Assembly: GCA_964646615.1 (NCBI GenBank)
Contig: CAZYEV010000061.1
Location: 1 to 25,723, forward strand
Reading direction: 5' to 3'
Source of the DNA: M3007 sp964646615
GTDB lineage: Bacteria; Bacteroidota; Bacteroidia; Chitinophagales; Saprospiraceae
Length of the DNA stretch: 25,723 nt
Of this stretch, positions 7,688 through 15,263 are shown piece after piece. The notes under the pieces were generated by a model. The model was not told the DNA's origin and did not search any database. It was given only the letters and a program-made list of their open reading frames with translations. Both the position numbers and the translations under genes were made by a program. Position 1 is the stretch's first letter; the number at the start of each line of letters is the position of its first letter.

Positions 7688-8518
7688 ATGTCCGAAGTAA
7701 AAGTTTCTACCGCCGACATCCAGAAACTCCGCGAAATGACCGGCGCCGGTATGATGGACTGCAAAAAAGCCCTCACCGAAGCCAACGGAGATTTCCAGGA
7801 AGCCATAGACATCCTGCGCAAAAAAGGCATCGCCAAAGCCGCCAAGCGCGAAGACCGCGAAGCCCGCGAAGGCGTTGTCATTGCCCTGACAAACCCCGAG
7901 CAGACGCGCGGTATCATCGTCGCCCTCCAGTGTGAAACCGACTTCGTAGCGCGCAATGAGGGCTACATCAACATCGCCCGCAAAATGGCCGAAATCGCTC
8001 TGGAAAAATTCCCGAACACCCTGAGCGAACTGCTCGACCTGCCCTACGAAGACGGCGTCAGCATCCGCGAAAAAGTGGGCGAACAGAACGGTGTTATCGG
8101 CGAAAAAATCGAACTCGGCCGCTACGAGCGCCTCGAAGGCGCCTGCGTGGTTACCTACAACCACTCCAACAACAAGCGCTCCGTCATCCTGGCCCTCAAC
8201 AAGCCTGGCTTCGACGAGGCCGGCCGCAACTTAGCCATGCAGGTGGCCGCCCTCAGCCCGGTGTCCGTCAGCAAAGACGACGTCGCTCCGGAAATTATTC
8301 AAAAAGAAATCGAAATCGGCAAAGAACTGGCCCGCAACGAAGGCAAACCCGAGGCTATGCTCGAAAAAATCGCCCTGGGCCGCCTCAACAAGTTCTTCCA
8401 AGAAAACACCCTGCTCGGCCAGGCTTATGTGAAAGACCAGAGCCAGTCCGTAGAGCAGTATTTGAAGAGCTTGGATAAAGACCTGACCGTTACGGGCTTC
8501 AAACTCGTCGCCCTGTAA
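7688..8518 (+). CDS. tsf: Elongation factor Ts
   Basis: EF-Ts recycles EF-Tu by exchanging GDP for GTP in the cytoplasm. The 276-residue protein has the N-terminal UBA-like domain with KLREMTGAGMMDCKKAL at about residues 13-29. The second signature CETDFVARN lies near residue 80, and the dimerisation/core domains end near residue 276. ATG 7688 is the only sensible start. It is the last gene of the operon and is followed by a strong intrinsic terminator about 30 bases after the stop. Confidence 0.98.
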   Translation: MSEVKVSTADIQKLREMTGAGMMDCKKALTEANGDFQEAIDILRKKGIAKAAKREDREAREGVVIALTNPEQTRGIIVALQCETDFVARNEGYINIARKMAEIALEKFPNTLSELLDLPYEDGVSIREKVGEQNGVIGEKIELGRYERLEGACVVTYNHSNNKRSVILALNKPGFDEAGRNLAMQVAALSPVSVSKDDVAPEIIQKEIEIGKELARNEGKPEAMLEKIALGRLNKFFQENTLLGQAYVKDQSQSVEQYLKSLDKDLTVTGFKLVAL

Positions 8519-8546
8519 CAGCAACGACGCGCCGAACAGGTGCTTC

Positions 8547-8604
8547 AAAGCGCCTCTGCAATGCCGGCCCGCGAGCCGCCATTCCGCAGAGGCGCTTTCC
8601 TTTT
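8547..8604 (+). terminator. Strong intrinsic terminator of the rplM-tsf operon
   Basis: Arms 8547-8559 (AAAGCGCCTCTGC) and 8586-8598 (GCAGAGGCGCTTT) are a perfect 13-bp inverted repeat, followed by CCTTTT. The 26-base interior can itself pair (AATG.CGGC with GCCG.CATT), extending the stem. Its place directly after tsf fits termination of that operon. Confidence 0.85.
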
Positions 8605-8671
8605 ACAAGCGCCAAAAGCTGGTGTAGCCCTCGAAATACCGGCTGGCCATGAACCGTTGAAAGCCCCTGCG

Positions 8672-8679
8672 TATTTTTG
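8672..8679 (+). promoter_or_regulatory. Candidate -7 box (TATTTTTG) for the exported unknown protein
   Basis: TATTTTTG matches TAnnTTTG and sits 22 bases before the chosen ATG at 8702, after the tsf terminator. It supports the later start over the upstream ATG at 8540 that lies within the terminator. No good -33 element is visible. Confidence 0.5.
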
Positions 8680-8701
8680 GGCTATCCAACGCAACAGGAC
8701 T

Positions 8702-10159
8702 ATGAAAAGCAACCTGCTTACGCTACTTCTTTCGCTGGCATGGCTTTTATCCGCCGCCCTCGGCAGCGCTGCCCTGGCCCAAACTTCCGCCCAGAACCGA
8801 CGCATCTTCGTCTCAGACGCCCTTGCCCTGCGCAACGACTACGGATATGAAATCATCGGACGCATGCGCGACCGCATTCTGCTGTTCCGCGACAAGGCCG
8901 AAGACTTTGAAATTCAGGCTTTTGACAACAACATGCGCCCCATCTGGAACCGCGTGCTCGACGACATCGAAAAAAGCGGCGTCCAGATACTGGCCGTCAT
9001 TGGCGGCGCCGAAACCTTCTCCGTCATATTCAAACAGCGCCGACGCAGTACTGTGCACTTGCGCGTCCACAAGTACGACGCCGGCGCCACCCGCGTGGAC
9101 AGCATCACTCTGAAAACCTACGGCGAGCGCGTATTTGCTACCCCTGAGCTCGACCTCTTCCGCAGCGAAGACCGCAACTGCATCGTCGTGGCCAACATGG
9201 CCGAACGCGGACGCATGGAAACCACCTGCTTCCGCTTAGACCGCCTCGAAGTCCTCTGGGACAAACTTCTGATCTTAGACGACGTCTATCACGACACCAA
9301 CATCCGGGGCATGGAAGTGAGCAACGCCGGCGACTTTTTCATGATTACCGAATGGAACAACCGACGCAGCCGTTTAGGCGCCCACGAATACCAGGTACTG
9401 CACGTAAACGCCGACACCAACCGCATCATCCGCGTACCGCTGCCCGACTTCCTGACCGTGGACGTCAAATTTACCTTCGACAACCTCCACCAGACCCTCG
9501 TCGGCGGCGGGCTGTACGCCGAACGCAACCGCGACCGCGCCAACGGCGTGCTCTACGTGCGCGCCCCCCTGCGCGGCGAACCCGCCGTACGCTATGAGTC
9601 TTTCTCCGACCGCGTCATTTCGGCCCTGCGCAAAAAAGACGTCGCCGACGACACCCGAGGCATCCCTTATGCCACCGTCAAACAAATCATCCTCCGACAG
9701 GACGGAGGCGCCCTCCTCGTGGCCGAACTCTTCCACGAAATCCAGCGCGGCACCCTCGCCGGACGCGGCATCTGGCGCGACGGCATGCGCTTAGTCATGG
9801 ACTATTACTACGACGACCTGCTCCTCATCACCCTCAACCCCGACGGCTCTGCCCACTGGATGACCGTCCTGCACAAAAAGCAGTACTCCCAGGACGACGA
9901 CGCTATCTTCTCCTCCTTCTGCCTGCTGCGCGCCCCCGACCGTATCCACTTCCTGTTCAACGACGAAGTCAAATACGAAAACACCTGCAGCGAGTACATC
10001 GTAAGCCCTCTGGGCGAATTCGACCGCAACAGCCTGCTGAACACCTACGGCCAAAACCTGCGCCTGCGCTTCCGCGACGCCCTCCAACTCAACGCCAACG
10101 AATGCGTCGTGCCCTCCGAATTCCGAAATAAACTCCGATTAGTGCTGATTAAATTCTAA
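8702..10159 (+). CDS. Exported protein of unknown function, about 485 residues
   Basis: I do not recognise a named family. The frame is open from 8540, but its first 54 codons cross the tsf terminator. ATG 8702 instead gives a clean signal peptide (MKSNLLTLLLSLAWLL, then a likely AALAQ cleavage site near residue 26). There is no lipobox, no transmembrane segment after the signal, and no T9SS C-terminal sorting domain, so a periplasmic location is the simplest inference. The mature part is rich in beta-strand-like stretches with recurrent turns (FEIQAFDNNMRPIW, MEVSNAGDFFMITEW, LLLITLNPDGSAHWMTVL). That pattern suggests a beta-propeller-like or WD-like repeat fold, but this is inference. It has its own promoter box and stands alone between the translation operon and thiL. 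Confidence 0.8.
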   Translation: MKSNLLTLLLSLAWLLSAALGSAALAQTSAQNRRIFVSDALALRNDYGYEIIGRMRDRILLFRDKAEDFEIQAFDNNMRPIWNRVLDDIEKSGVQILAVIGGAETFSVIFKQRRRSTVHLRVHKYDAGATRVDSITLKTYGERVFATPELDLFRSEDRNCIVVANMAERGRMETTCFRLDRLEVLWDKLLILDDVYHDTNIRGMEVSNAGDFFMITEWNNRRSRLGAHEYQVLHVNADTNRIIRVPLPDFLTVDVKFTFDNLHQTLVGGGLYAERNRDRANGVLYVRAPLRGEPAVRYESFSDRVISALRKKDVADDTRGIPYATVKQIILRQDGGALLVAELFHEIQRGTLAGRGIWRDGMRLVMDYYYDDLLLITLNPDGSAHWMTVLHKKQYSQDDDAIFSSFCLLRAPDRIHFLFNDEVKYENTCSEYIVSPLGEFDRNSLLNTYGQNLRLRFRDALQLNANECVVPSEFRNKLRLVLIKF

Positions 10160-10291
10160 CACCGAAACACGCCTCTCCTGAAAAGCCAAACAGCACCTTA
10201 GTTTTTGAAGCAAACCTCGCACTGCTGACTACGCGCTGATTTCTCTCCACAGAGTAGCCCACCTCGCAGCACACGCCTTGCGGCTGGGGCA

Positions 10292-10328
10292 AAAACCTGA
10301 AATTTTCCGGAACAACTCACCAGGTTTT
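10292..10328 (+). repeat. Hairpin upstream of thiL
   Basis: AAAACCTG (10292-10299) and CAGGTTTT (10321-10328) form an 8-bp perfect stem around a 21-base interior containing the palindrome TTCCGGAA. It lies 49 bases before the thiL ATG. It does not show the conserved TPP riboswitch segments, so I record only the structure. Confidence 0.4.
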
Positions 10329-10376
10329 GGTCTCTTTGCAAGGGCGGTTACCGCACATCAATCTTCTTCTGTACAC

Positions 10377-11393
10377 ATGACCGACGTTAACACCTTAGGC
10401 GAATTTGGCCTCATCGAACGCCTCACCCAACCCTTTCAGCTGCGCCAGCGCTCCTCGCTCAAGGGCGTGGGCGACGACGCCGCCGTCATTGACAACGGCA
10501 CTCATTGCACGCTCGTGAGCACCGACATGCTTGTGGAAGGCATCCATTTCGACCTGGCTTACACTCCCCTTAAGCATTTGGGTTACAAGGCCATCGTGGT
10601 CAACCTATCCGATATCTACGCCATGAACGCCCACCCCAAACAGGTGCTGGTGTCCATCGCCATCTCCAGCAAGTACAGCGTGGAGGCGCTCGAAGAACTC
10701 TACGCCGGCATTAAAGCCGCCTGCGACAGGTACGACGTGGACCTCGTCGGCGGCGATACCACCTCTTCACCCCGAGGTATGATCATCAGCGTAACGGCTA
10801 TTGGCGAAGGCAAAAAGGAGCGCATCGCCTACCGCAACGGCGCCCGCCCCGGCGACCTCATCTGCATCACTGGCGACCTGGGCGCAGCCTATTTAGGCCT
10901 GCAGATCCTGGAACGCGAAAAACGCATCTGGCAGGAAAACCCCGACGTCCAGCCCGACCTCGAAGGCCAGGCCTACCTCATCGGCCGCCAGCTGAAGCCC
11001 GAAGCCCGACGCGACATGATCGAAGCCTTTGAAAAAAATAACTTAGTGCCCACCGCCATGATTGACATCTCCGACGGGCTGGCCTCCGAGATCTTCCATC
11101 TCTGCAAACAAAGCGGCACCGGCGCCCTTATCGAGGAAAGTGGCGTGCCTATACACCCCGAAGCCCAACTCATGGCCATCAAATTCCGTCTCGACCCCAT
11201 CACCTGCGCCCTCAGCGGAGGCGAAGACTACGAACTGCTCTTCACCATCCGACCAAAAGACGCCGATAAAGTCCGCTTTTTGCCCGACATTTACATCGCC
11301 GGAGAAATGCTCCCACCCGACGCCGGCATCAAACTCAGCACCAAAGGCGGCAAATTGCACGACCTCAAAGCACAAGGGTGGCGGCACTTTTAA
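10377..11393 (+). CDS. thiL: Thiamine-monophosphate kinase
   Basis: ThiL phosphorylates thiamine monophosphate with ATP to the active cofactor thiamine pyrophosphate, the last step of thiamine synthesis, in the cytoplasm. Starting at ATG 10377 the product has 338 residues, normal for the family. All key motifs are present in order: GEFGLIERL at the start, GVGDDAAVI, STDMLVEGIHFD, NLSDIYAMNAHP, LVGGDTTSS, GDLGAAYLGLQIL, MIDISDGLASE and ALSGGEDYELLFT. Several of these acidic residues bind magnesium and nucleotide. An upstream in-frame ATG at 10278 adds residues unlike the family and runs through a hairpin, so I reject it. No other thiamine genes are in the window. Confidence 0.95.
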   Translation: MTDVNTLGEFGLIERLTQPFQLRQRSSLKGVGDDAAVIDNGTHCTLVSTDMLVEGIHFDLAYTPLKHLGYKAIVVNLSDIYAMNAHPKQVLVSIAISSKYSVEALEELYAGIKAACDRYDVDLVGGDTTSSPRGMIISVTAIGEGKKERIAYRNGARPGDLICITGDLGAAYLGLQILEREKRIWQENPDVQPDLEGQAYLIGRQLKPEARRDMIEAFEKNNLVPTAMIDISDGLASEIFHLCKQSGTGALIEESGVPIHPEAQLMAIKFRLDPITCALSGGEDYELLFTIRPKDADKVRFLPDIYIAGEMLPPDAGIKLSTKGGKLHDLKAQGWRHF

Positions 11394-11398
11394 ATTTT

Positions 11399-11459
11399 AG
11401 CCACGAATGCCGCGAATGTTTTTTTTAGCACCAAGACACGAAGGTTTTCGGGCCACGAC
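11399..11459 (+). repeat. Short degenerate repeats of the CACGAA type, next to palindrome copy 2
   Basis: Just after thiL come CACGAATGC, CGCGAATG, a run of eight T, then GACACGAAGG. Near-repeats of CACGAAT also precede palindrome copy 1 (at 438-450), so the two kinds of repeat seem to travel together. The origin is unknown. Confidence 0.5.
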
Positions 11460-11465
11460 GCATCT

Positions 11466-11498
11466 GAGGCGACCTCTCTCACCAGGAGGTGTCGTCTC
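11466..11498 (-). repeat. Palindromic intergenic repeat, copy 2 (opposite orientation to copies 1 and 3)
   Basis: Read on the minus strand it begins GAGACGACACCTCCTGG and ends GAGAGGTCGCCTC, the same 33-bp length and pattern as copies 1 and 3 with a few substitutions. It is followed on the plus strand by T, G and eight T (11499-11508), so here it could act as the terminator for thiL. It lies 72 bases after the thiL stop and 55 bases before the next gene. Confidence 0.8.
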
Positions 11499-11553
11499 TG
11501 TTTTTTTTCCTCTTTCCATTTTTCACGCTCCACGCTTGACGCTCCTGCTTGCT

Positions 11554-14181
11554 ATGAAACACGCGCTCCTCTGCTGCATTTTGGGTCTTTTGGGTTGTGC
11601 TGCTTCGGCAAAGGCCCAATCGTGCCAGTACCGCCTGGACATGTTCGACCTTTACGGCGACGGCTGGAACAACGGCACTTTGCTGGTGAGTAATGGCGGC
11701 CAGGTGCAGTCCTTTTCGCTGTCGGGTACCATTGGCAACGGCTACGACAGCACCGTTTACATCACCATTCAGGCGGAGCTGCCCATTGTATTGGCCTGGT
11801 CGGCGGGCTTTTTCGACGACGAGATCTCCTTTGTGCTGTACGACAACGACGGCGAGGTGGTGTTTTCCGCCTCCGACCCCAAGCCGGGCATTCTCCTGTT
11901 TCTGCCCTCAGCGCGCTGCTACACCTGCCTGCGCCCGCTCAACTTCCGCACTGAAAACGTGTGGGACAACCGCGCCCGCTTAGCCTGGACGCCGCCTTCG
12001 GGCGGCACCCCAACGGCGGACTGGCAGGTCATCTACGGCCTGGCAGGCTTCGACCCCAACAGCGGCAGCGGACAAACCCTGACCACACCCCTGCCGCGCA
12101 TTACCATCACCGGCCTGCAACCCTACACCGAATACGACGCCTACGTGCGCCAGCGCTGCACCGACGACTCACTCAGTCGCCTTAGAGGCCCGTTGCGCTT
12201 CCGAACCTACCGCACCAACGACGTGGGCATCAGCGCCATCCTGACGCCCCAAAGCGGCTGTACACTGGGCATAGAGACCGTTACCATCGCCCTGCGCAAC
12301 TACGGCGCTGCCCCGCAAACCCTCCTGCCGTTCAACTTCAGCGTCAACGGCATACCTGCAGGCGTCCCCCAACCTCAGGACGGCTTCTACACCGGCATCC
12401 TGGGTAAAGACAGCACCACCATCATCGCCTTCGAGACCACCTACGACTTCTCGCAACCAGGCGAATACCGCATCGCCGCCTGGACGGACCTCAAAGACGA
12501 CGAAGACCGCTCGAACGACACCTTCCGCGTGCGCGTCCTCAACCGACTCACCCCGCCCTATTTCCAGGACTTTGAAGAATGGGACGGCGGCTGGACGGTC
12601 TCCGGTGAAGGCGAAGAGCCGCCCACTTGGGCCTGGGGCATCCCCGCCGGCCAGATCATTGACAACGCCGGCAGTGGCCAGAAAGCCTGGGTAACCAACC
12701 TGACCGGCGAGTACAACAGCCAGGAAGTCTCCTACCTCCAATCGCCCTGCTTCGACTTCTCCAACCTGACGCGCGACCCCGTGGTAGAGTTCTTGCTCCA
12801 CTACGACACGGAGACGAGCTACGACGGCGCCTGGTTAGAAGCCTCCACCGACGACGGCAACACCTGGACGCGCGTAGGCCAGCTGAACGACGACATTCAC
12901 TGGTACACCTTCTTGCTGGCGCCCCTCTTCGAGGACGAAGCCTGGTCGGGCACCAGCGATGGCTGGATCGTGGCCCGACACCCCCTGACGGGCATGGCCG
13001 GCCAGCCCCAGGTACGCCTGCGCTTCGTTTTCCAATCCGACCTTTTCTTCAATAGCGAAGGCGTGGGCATTGACGCCGTGCGCCTCTACGAACCGCAAGC
13101 CCGCGACATCGCCACACTGCGCGTCTCCAACGCCGCTGCTGCCACTGCCTGCGGCGACGCCGATGACCAGGTCATCCTCGAGGTGGCCAACTTCGGCTAC
13201 GAACCCATCACTGCCTACGAGGCCGCCTACCTCGTGCCCAATAAGCCCGCAGTCGTGCAAAACATCAGCTCCACGCTCATCGCGCCCAACAGCGTCTCGC
13301 TCATCGTCTTTCCGCAGCCCTTCGACAGCCGCGACGCCAACTTCACCCTGCGCGCCTGGGCCAAACTCAGCGGCGACACCCAGACCGCCAACGACTCCGC
13401 CCAAACAACGCTTCGATACGAAGCCCTCCCGCTGCCCCTGCGCGAAGACTTTGAAAGCGGCGCGCTGCCCGCCGGCTGGACCACCGACGGCGTCCTCACC
13501 ACCGGGCACGGCAATGCCTCCATCGTGCTGAGCGGCAACCTGTATTCCTTCGCACCCACCTTCAGCCTCATCACCGCCCGATACGGCATCATCCAGCCCG
13601 GCGACTCTTTGGCCTTCGACTACCGCATCACCGACTACGACAGCGACGGCAAGGTGGGCACTGTGCTGGCGCCGGGCACCTACCTCGAAGTGCTGGTCTC
13701 CGACGATTGTGGCGACTCTTACAAAACGCTGCACATCATTAACAGCCAAAACCACACGCCCACCGCCCTGATGCGCCGCCTGCGTTTAGACATGAGCGCA
13801 TACGCCGGCCGATCGGTCATCCTGCGCATCGAAGGCGTGTGGAGCGCTGGCGATTTCTACTTCGACGTGGACAACATCCAGCTGCCCGCCCTGCCCACCG
13901 TATCGGCACCCGAAAGGCCCGCAGAAGCCGCCGGCTGGACATTCGAACTGTGGCCCAACCCCACCAGCGGCATCGCTCATCTGCGCGGCGAAGGCCGTAG
14001 CGCTGCCGACGTGCACGTGCAGGTGCTCGACGCCATGGGCCGTCTGTGGGCCGAACGCCGCCTGCCCCGCGCCGAACGCATCGCCGAAACGCTCGACCTC
14101 CACACCGCCCCACCCGGCCTGTACTGGGTACGCATCGCCGCCGACGGACACACCCTCACGCGCAAACTCGTCAAACACTGA
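11554..14181 (+). CDS. Secreted modular protein with a T9SS type A sorting domain
   Basis: This 875-residue protein has a signal peptide (MKHALLCCILGLLGCAASAKAQ), so it enters the periplasm by Sec and then probably crosses the outer membrane by T9SS. Order of parts: an N-terminal beta domain with DLYGDGWNNG (about 25-120); a fibronectin type III domain (about 126-220); a CARDB-like Ig module (about 222-330); a MAM/jelly-roll-like module starting QDFEEWDGGW (about 335-510); a second CARDB-like module (about 515-620); a second jelly-roll-like module starting REDFESGALPAGW (about 626-780). Last is a C-terminal sorting domain (about 794-875) with WPNPTSGIAHL, GLYWVRI and a final RKLVKH. The frame opens at 11407, but those codons cross the repeats. 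No catalytic site is visible; adhesion or binding is plausible. Confidence 0.88.
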   Translation: MKHALLCCILGLLGCAASAKAQSCQYRLDMFDLYGDGWNNGTLLVSNGGQVQSFSLSGTIGNGYDSTVYITIQAELPIVLAWSAGFFDDEISFVLYDNDGEVVFSASDPKPGILLFLPSARCYTCLRPLNFRTENVWDNRARLAWTPPSGGTPTADWQVIYGLAGFDPNSGSGQTLTTPLPRITITGLQPYTEYDAYVRQRCTDDSLSRLRGPLRFRTYRTNDVGISAILTPQSGCTLGIETVTIALRNYGAAPQTLLPFNFSVNGIPAGVPQPQDGFYTGILGKDSTTIIAFETTYDFSQPGEYRIAAWTDLKDDEDRSNDTFRVRVLNRLTPPYFQDFEEWDGGWTVSGEGEEPPTWAWGIPAGQIIDNAGSGQKAWVTNLTGEYNSQEVSYLQSPCFDFSNLTRDPVVEFLLHYDTETSYDGAWLEASTDDGNTWTRVGQLNDDIHWYTFLLAPLFEDEAWSGTSDGWIVARHPLTGMAGQPQVRLRFVFQSDLFFNSEGVGIDAVRLYEPQARDIATLRVSNAAAATACGDADDQVILEVANFGYEPITAYEAAYLVPNKPAVVQNISSTLIAPNSVSLIVFPQPFDSRDANFTLRAWAKLSGDTQTANDSAQTTLRYEALPLPLREDFESGALPAGWTTDGVLTTGHGNASIVLSGNLYSFAPTFSLITARYGIIQPGDSLAFDYRITDYDSDGKVGTVLAPGTYLEVLVSDDCGDSYKTLHIINSQNHTPTALMRRLRLDMSAYAGRSVILRIEGVWSAGDFYFDVDNIQLPALPTVSAPERPAEAAGWTFELWPNPTSGIAHLRGEGRSAADVHVQVLDAMGRLWAERRLPRAERIAETLDLHTAPPGLYWVRIAADGHTLTRKLVKH

Positions 14182-14197
14182 CACCCTCGCCACCACC

Positions 14198-14965
14198 ATG
14201 CACCTACACTTCCGGACAGGCCTGCTGACCACCGCCCTGCTCGCCCTGCTCAACGCCTGCACCACTGACGACTACACGGACATCCGCGATTACTACTTCC
14301 CCACCCAGGAACTACTGGGCGGGCGGGTGTATGCCTACGCCTCCGAAACCGGCGACACCACCGAACGGCGCTACTGGTACTACCGAACCTTCCCGCGCGA
14401 CAGCGGCCTGTTCCTCGCCGGCACCCAGTACGACCACTTCTTCCAGATCAATCAAATCGTCCGCGAAAAAATAGAACCCACCGGCGCCATCGCCCGCCAG
14501 GTGCTGCTCTACGAACCCGACTCCGCCGGGCGAAAACGAATACCCACCGAAGCCGTCATCGAAGCCGACGACCTCTTCCCCTTTCGCGTGCGCGACTCGC
14601 TGAGCGTCTTCCTTTACCGCCTCAAGTACCGCCCGCCCTCCGACACCTCCGCTGAAATTTACCTCATCCGAAACCGACGATACCTCGGCCCAGGGCCAGA
14701 CTTCGAACTGGAGGGAACGAAATACCCCACCATCCGCTTCGCCCTGCGCGAAGCCGTAGGACACCAGGCCGAAGGCGCTGCCGAAATTGAAGGCTCGGGC
14801 GAAGAATGGTACGCCAAAGGAGTGGGCTTAGTTTATTTCCGCAAAACCTTCGGCCATCAGGGCCAAATCCAACTGGCCTTCCGCCTGCGCGAACGCTTCC
14901 CCATGAGCGAACTGGAACGCCGCGCCGCCGAGGCATTCGAAGCCGAGGAAAAACACGAACACTGA
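14198..14965 (+). CDS. Small lipoprotein of unknown function
   Basis: This 255-residue protein starts with a short hydrophobic signal ending in the lipobox LLNAC, so Cys21 is the likely acylated residue. I recognise no domain. The mature part is charged, with many Tyr, Arg and Glu (DYTDIRDYYFP, YWYYRTFPRD), and ends in an acidic/basic helix (SELERRAAEAFEAEEKHEH). It begins 16 bases after the T9SS cargo gene stops and shows no promoter box of its own, so the two are probably cotranscribed and may act together at the cell surface. That partnership is inference from spacing only. Confidence 0.8.
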   Translation: MHLHFRTGLLTTALLALLNACTTDDYTDIRDYYFPTQELLGGRVYAYASETGDTTERRYWYYRTFPRDSGLFLAGTQYDHFFQINQIVREKIEPTGAIARQVLLYEPDSAGRKRIPTEAVIEADDLFPFRVRDSLSVFLYRLKYRPPSDTSAEIYLIRNRRYLGPGPDFELEGTKYPTIRFALREAVGHQAEGAAEIEGSGEEWYAKGVGLVYFRKTFGHQGQIQLAFRLRERFPMSELERRAAEAFEAEEKHEH

Positions 14966-15263
14966 AGCCTGGGCGAGGGAAGAAGCGGAATGGAAGCCTG
15001 GGAATAAGTTTCGACAAGGCGGGCACCTCGCCGAAGTATCATGGTTGCCAATCTTGTAGACTTATCCGCAAAATTCAGGCGAATTTTGCGGATAAGGTGG
15101 CAAAATTTCAACCGCTTGCTCGAATGACGGCTTCCGAGGCGTTGCCTTGTAGTGGTTTGGAAAAAGTGGAGGCGGAACGGGGATGGTGTCGGCGAAGCGG
15201 GAACGGAAGGCTAGAGCGGAGCCCTGGGAATGGGGGGTGGCGAGGCGAGAGGACCACCGAATC
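14966..15263. other. Intergenic region between convergent genes
   Basis: About 298 bases separate the lipoprotein gene from the convergent rnd gene. The region holds a perfect 16-bp inverted repeat (15061-15096), a smaller GGCGGG/CTCGCC stem at about 15019-15033, and otherwise purine-rich low-information sequence. A plus-strand frame crosses it but has no recognisable content. I found a CTAG tetramer here (near 15211), a sequence otherwise very rare in the window. Confidence 0.55.
15061..15096. repeat. Perfect 16-bp inverted repeat with 4-base loop
   Basis: Arms 15061-15076 (CTTATCCGCAAAATTC) and 15081-15096 (GAATTTTGCGGATAAG) pair without mismatch around the loop AGGC. It lies between two convergent genes. 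No T-tract follows on either strand, so it is not a standard intrinsic terminator. It may block transcription from both sides, be a binding site, or be another mobile repeat. Confidence 0.85.

Noticed and set aside
8540..8701. N-terminal extension of the exported unknown protein from ATG 8540
   Set aside because: The extension would be encoded by the tsf terminator hairpin, and a proper signal peptide starts at 8702 after a promoter box.
10160..10376. TPP riboswitch upstream of thiL
   Set aside because: I looked for the CUGAGA and CCUUUGAACCUGAUC-type conserved segments and did not find them.
12835..13755. 306-codon minus-strand open frame inside the T9SS cargo gene
   Set aside because: Low-complexity Val/Gly/Ala-rich translation, no start signals, fully inside a gene with convincing domains.
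15000..15263. Plus-strand open frame crossing the convergent intergenic region into rnd
   Set aside because: It runs through the inverted repeat and lies antisense to rnd; codon use and content are not those of a gene.
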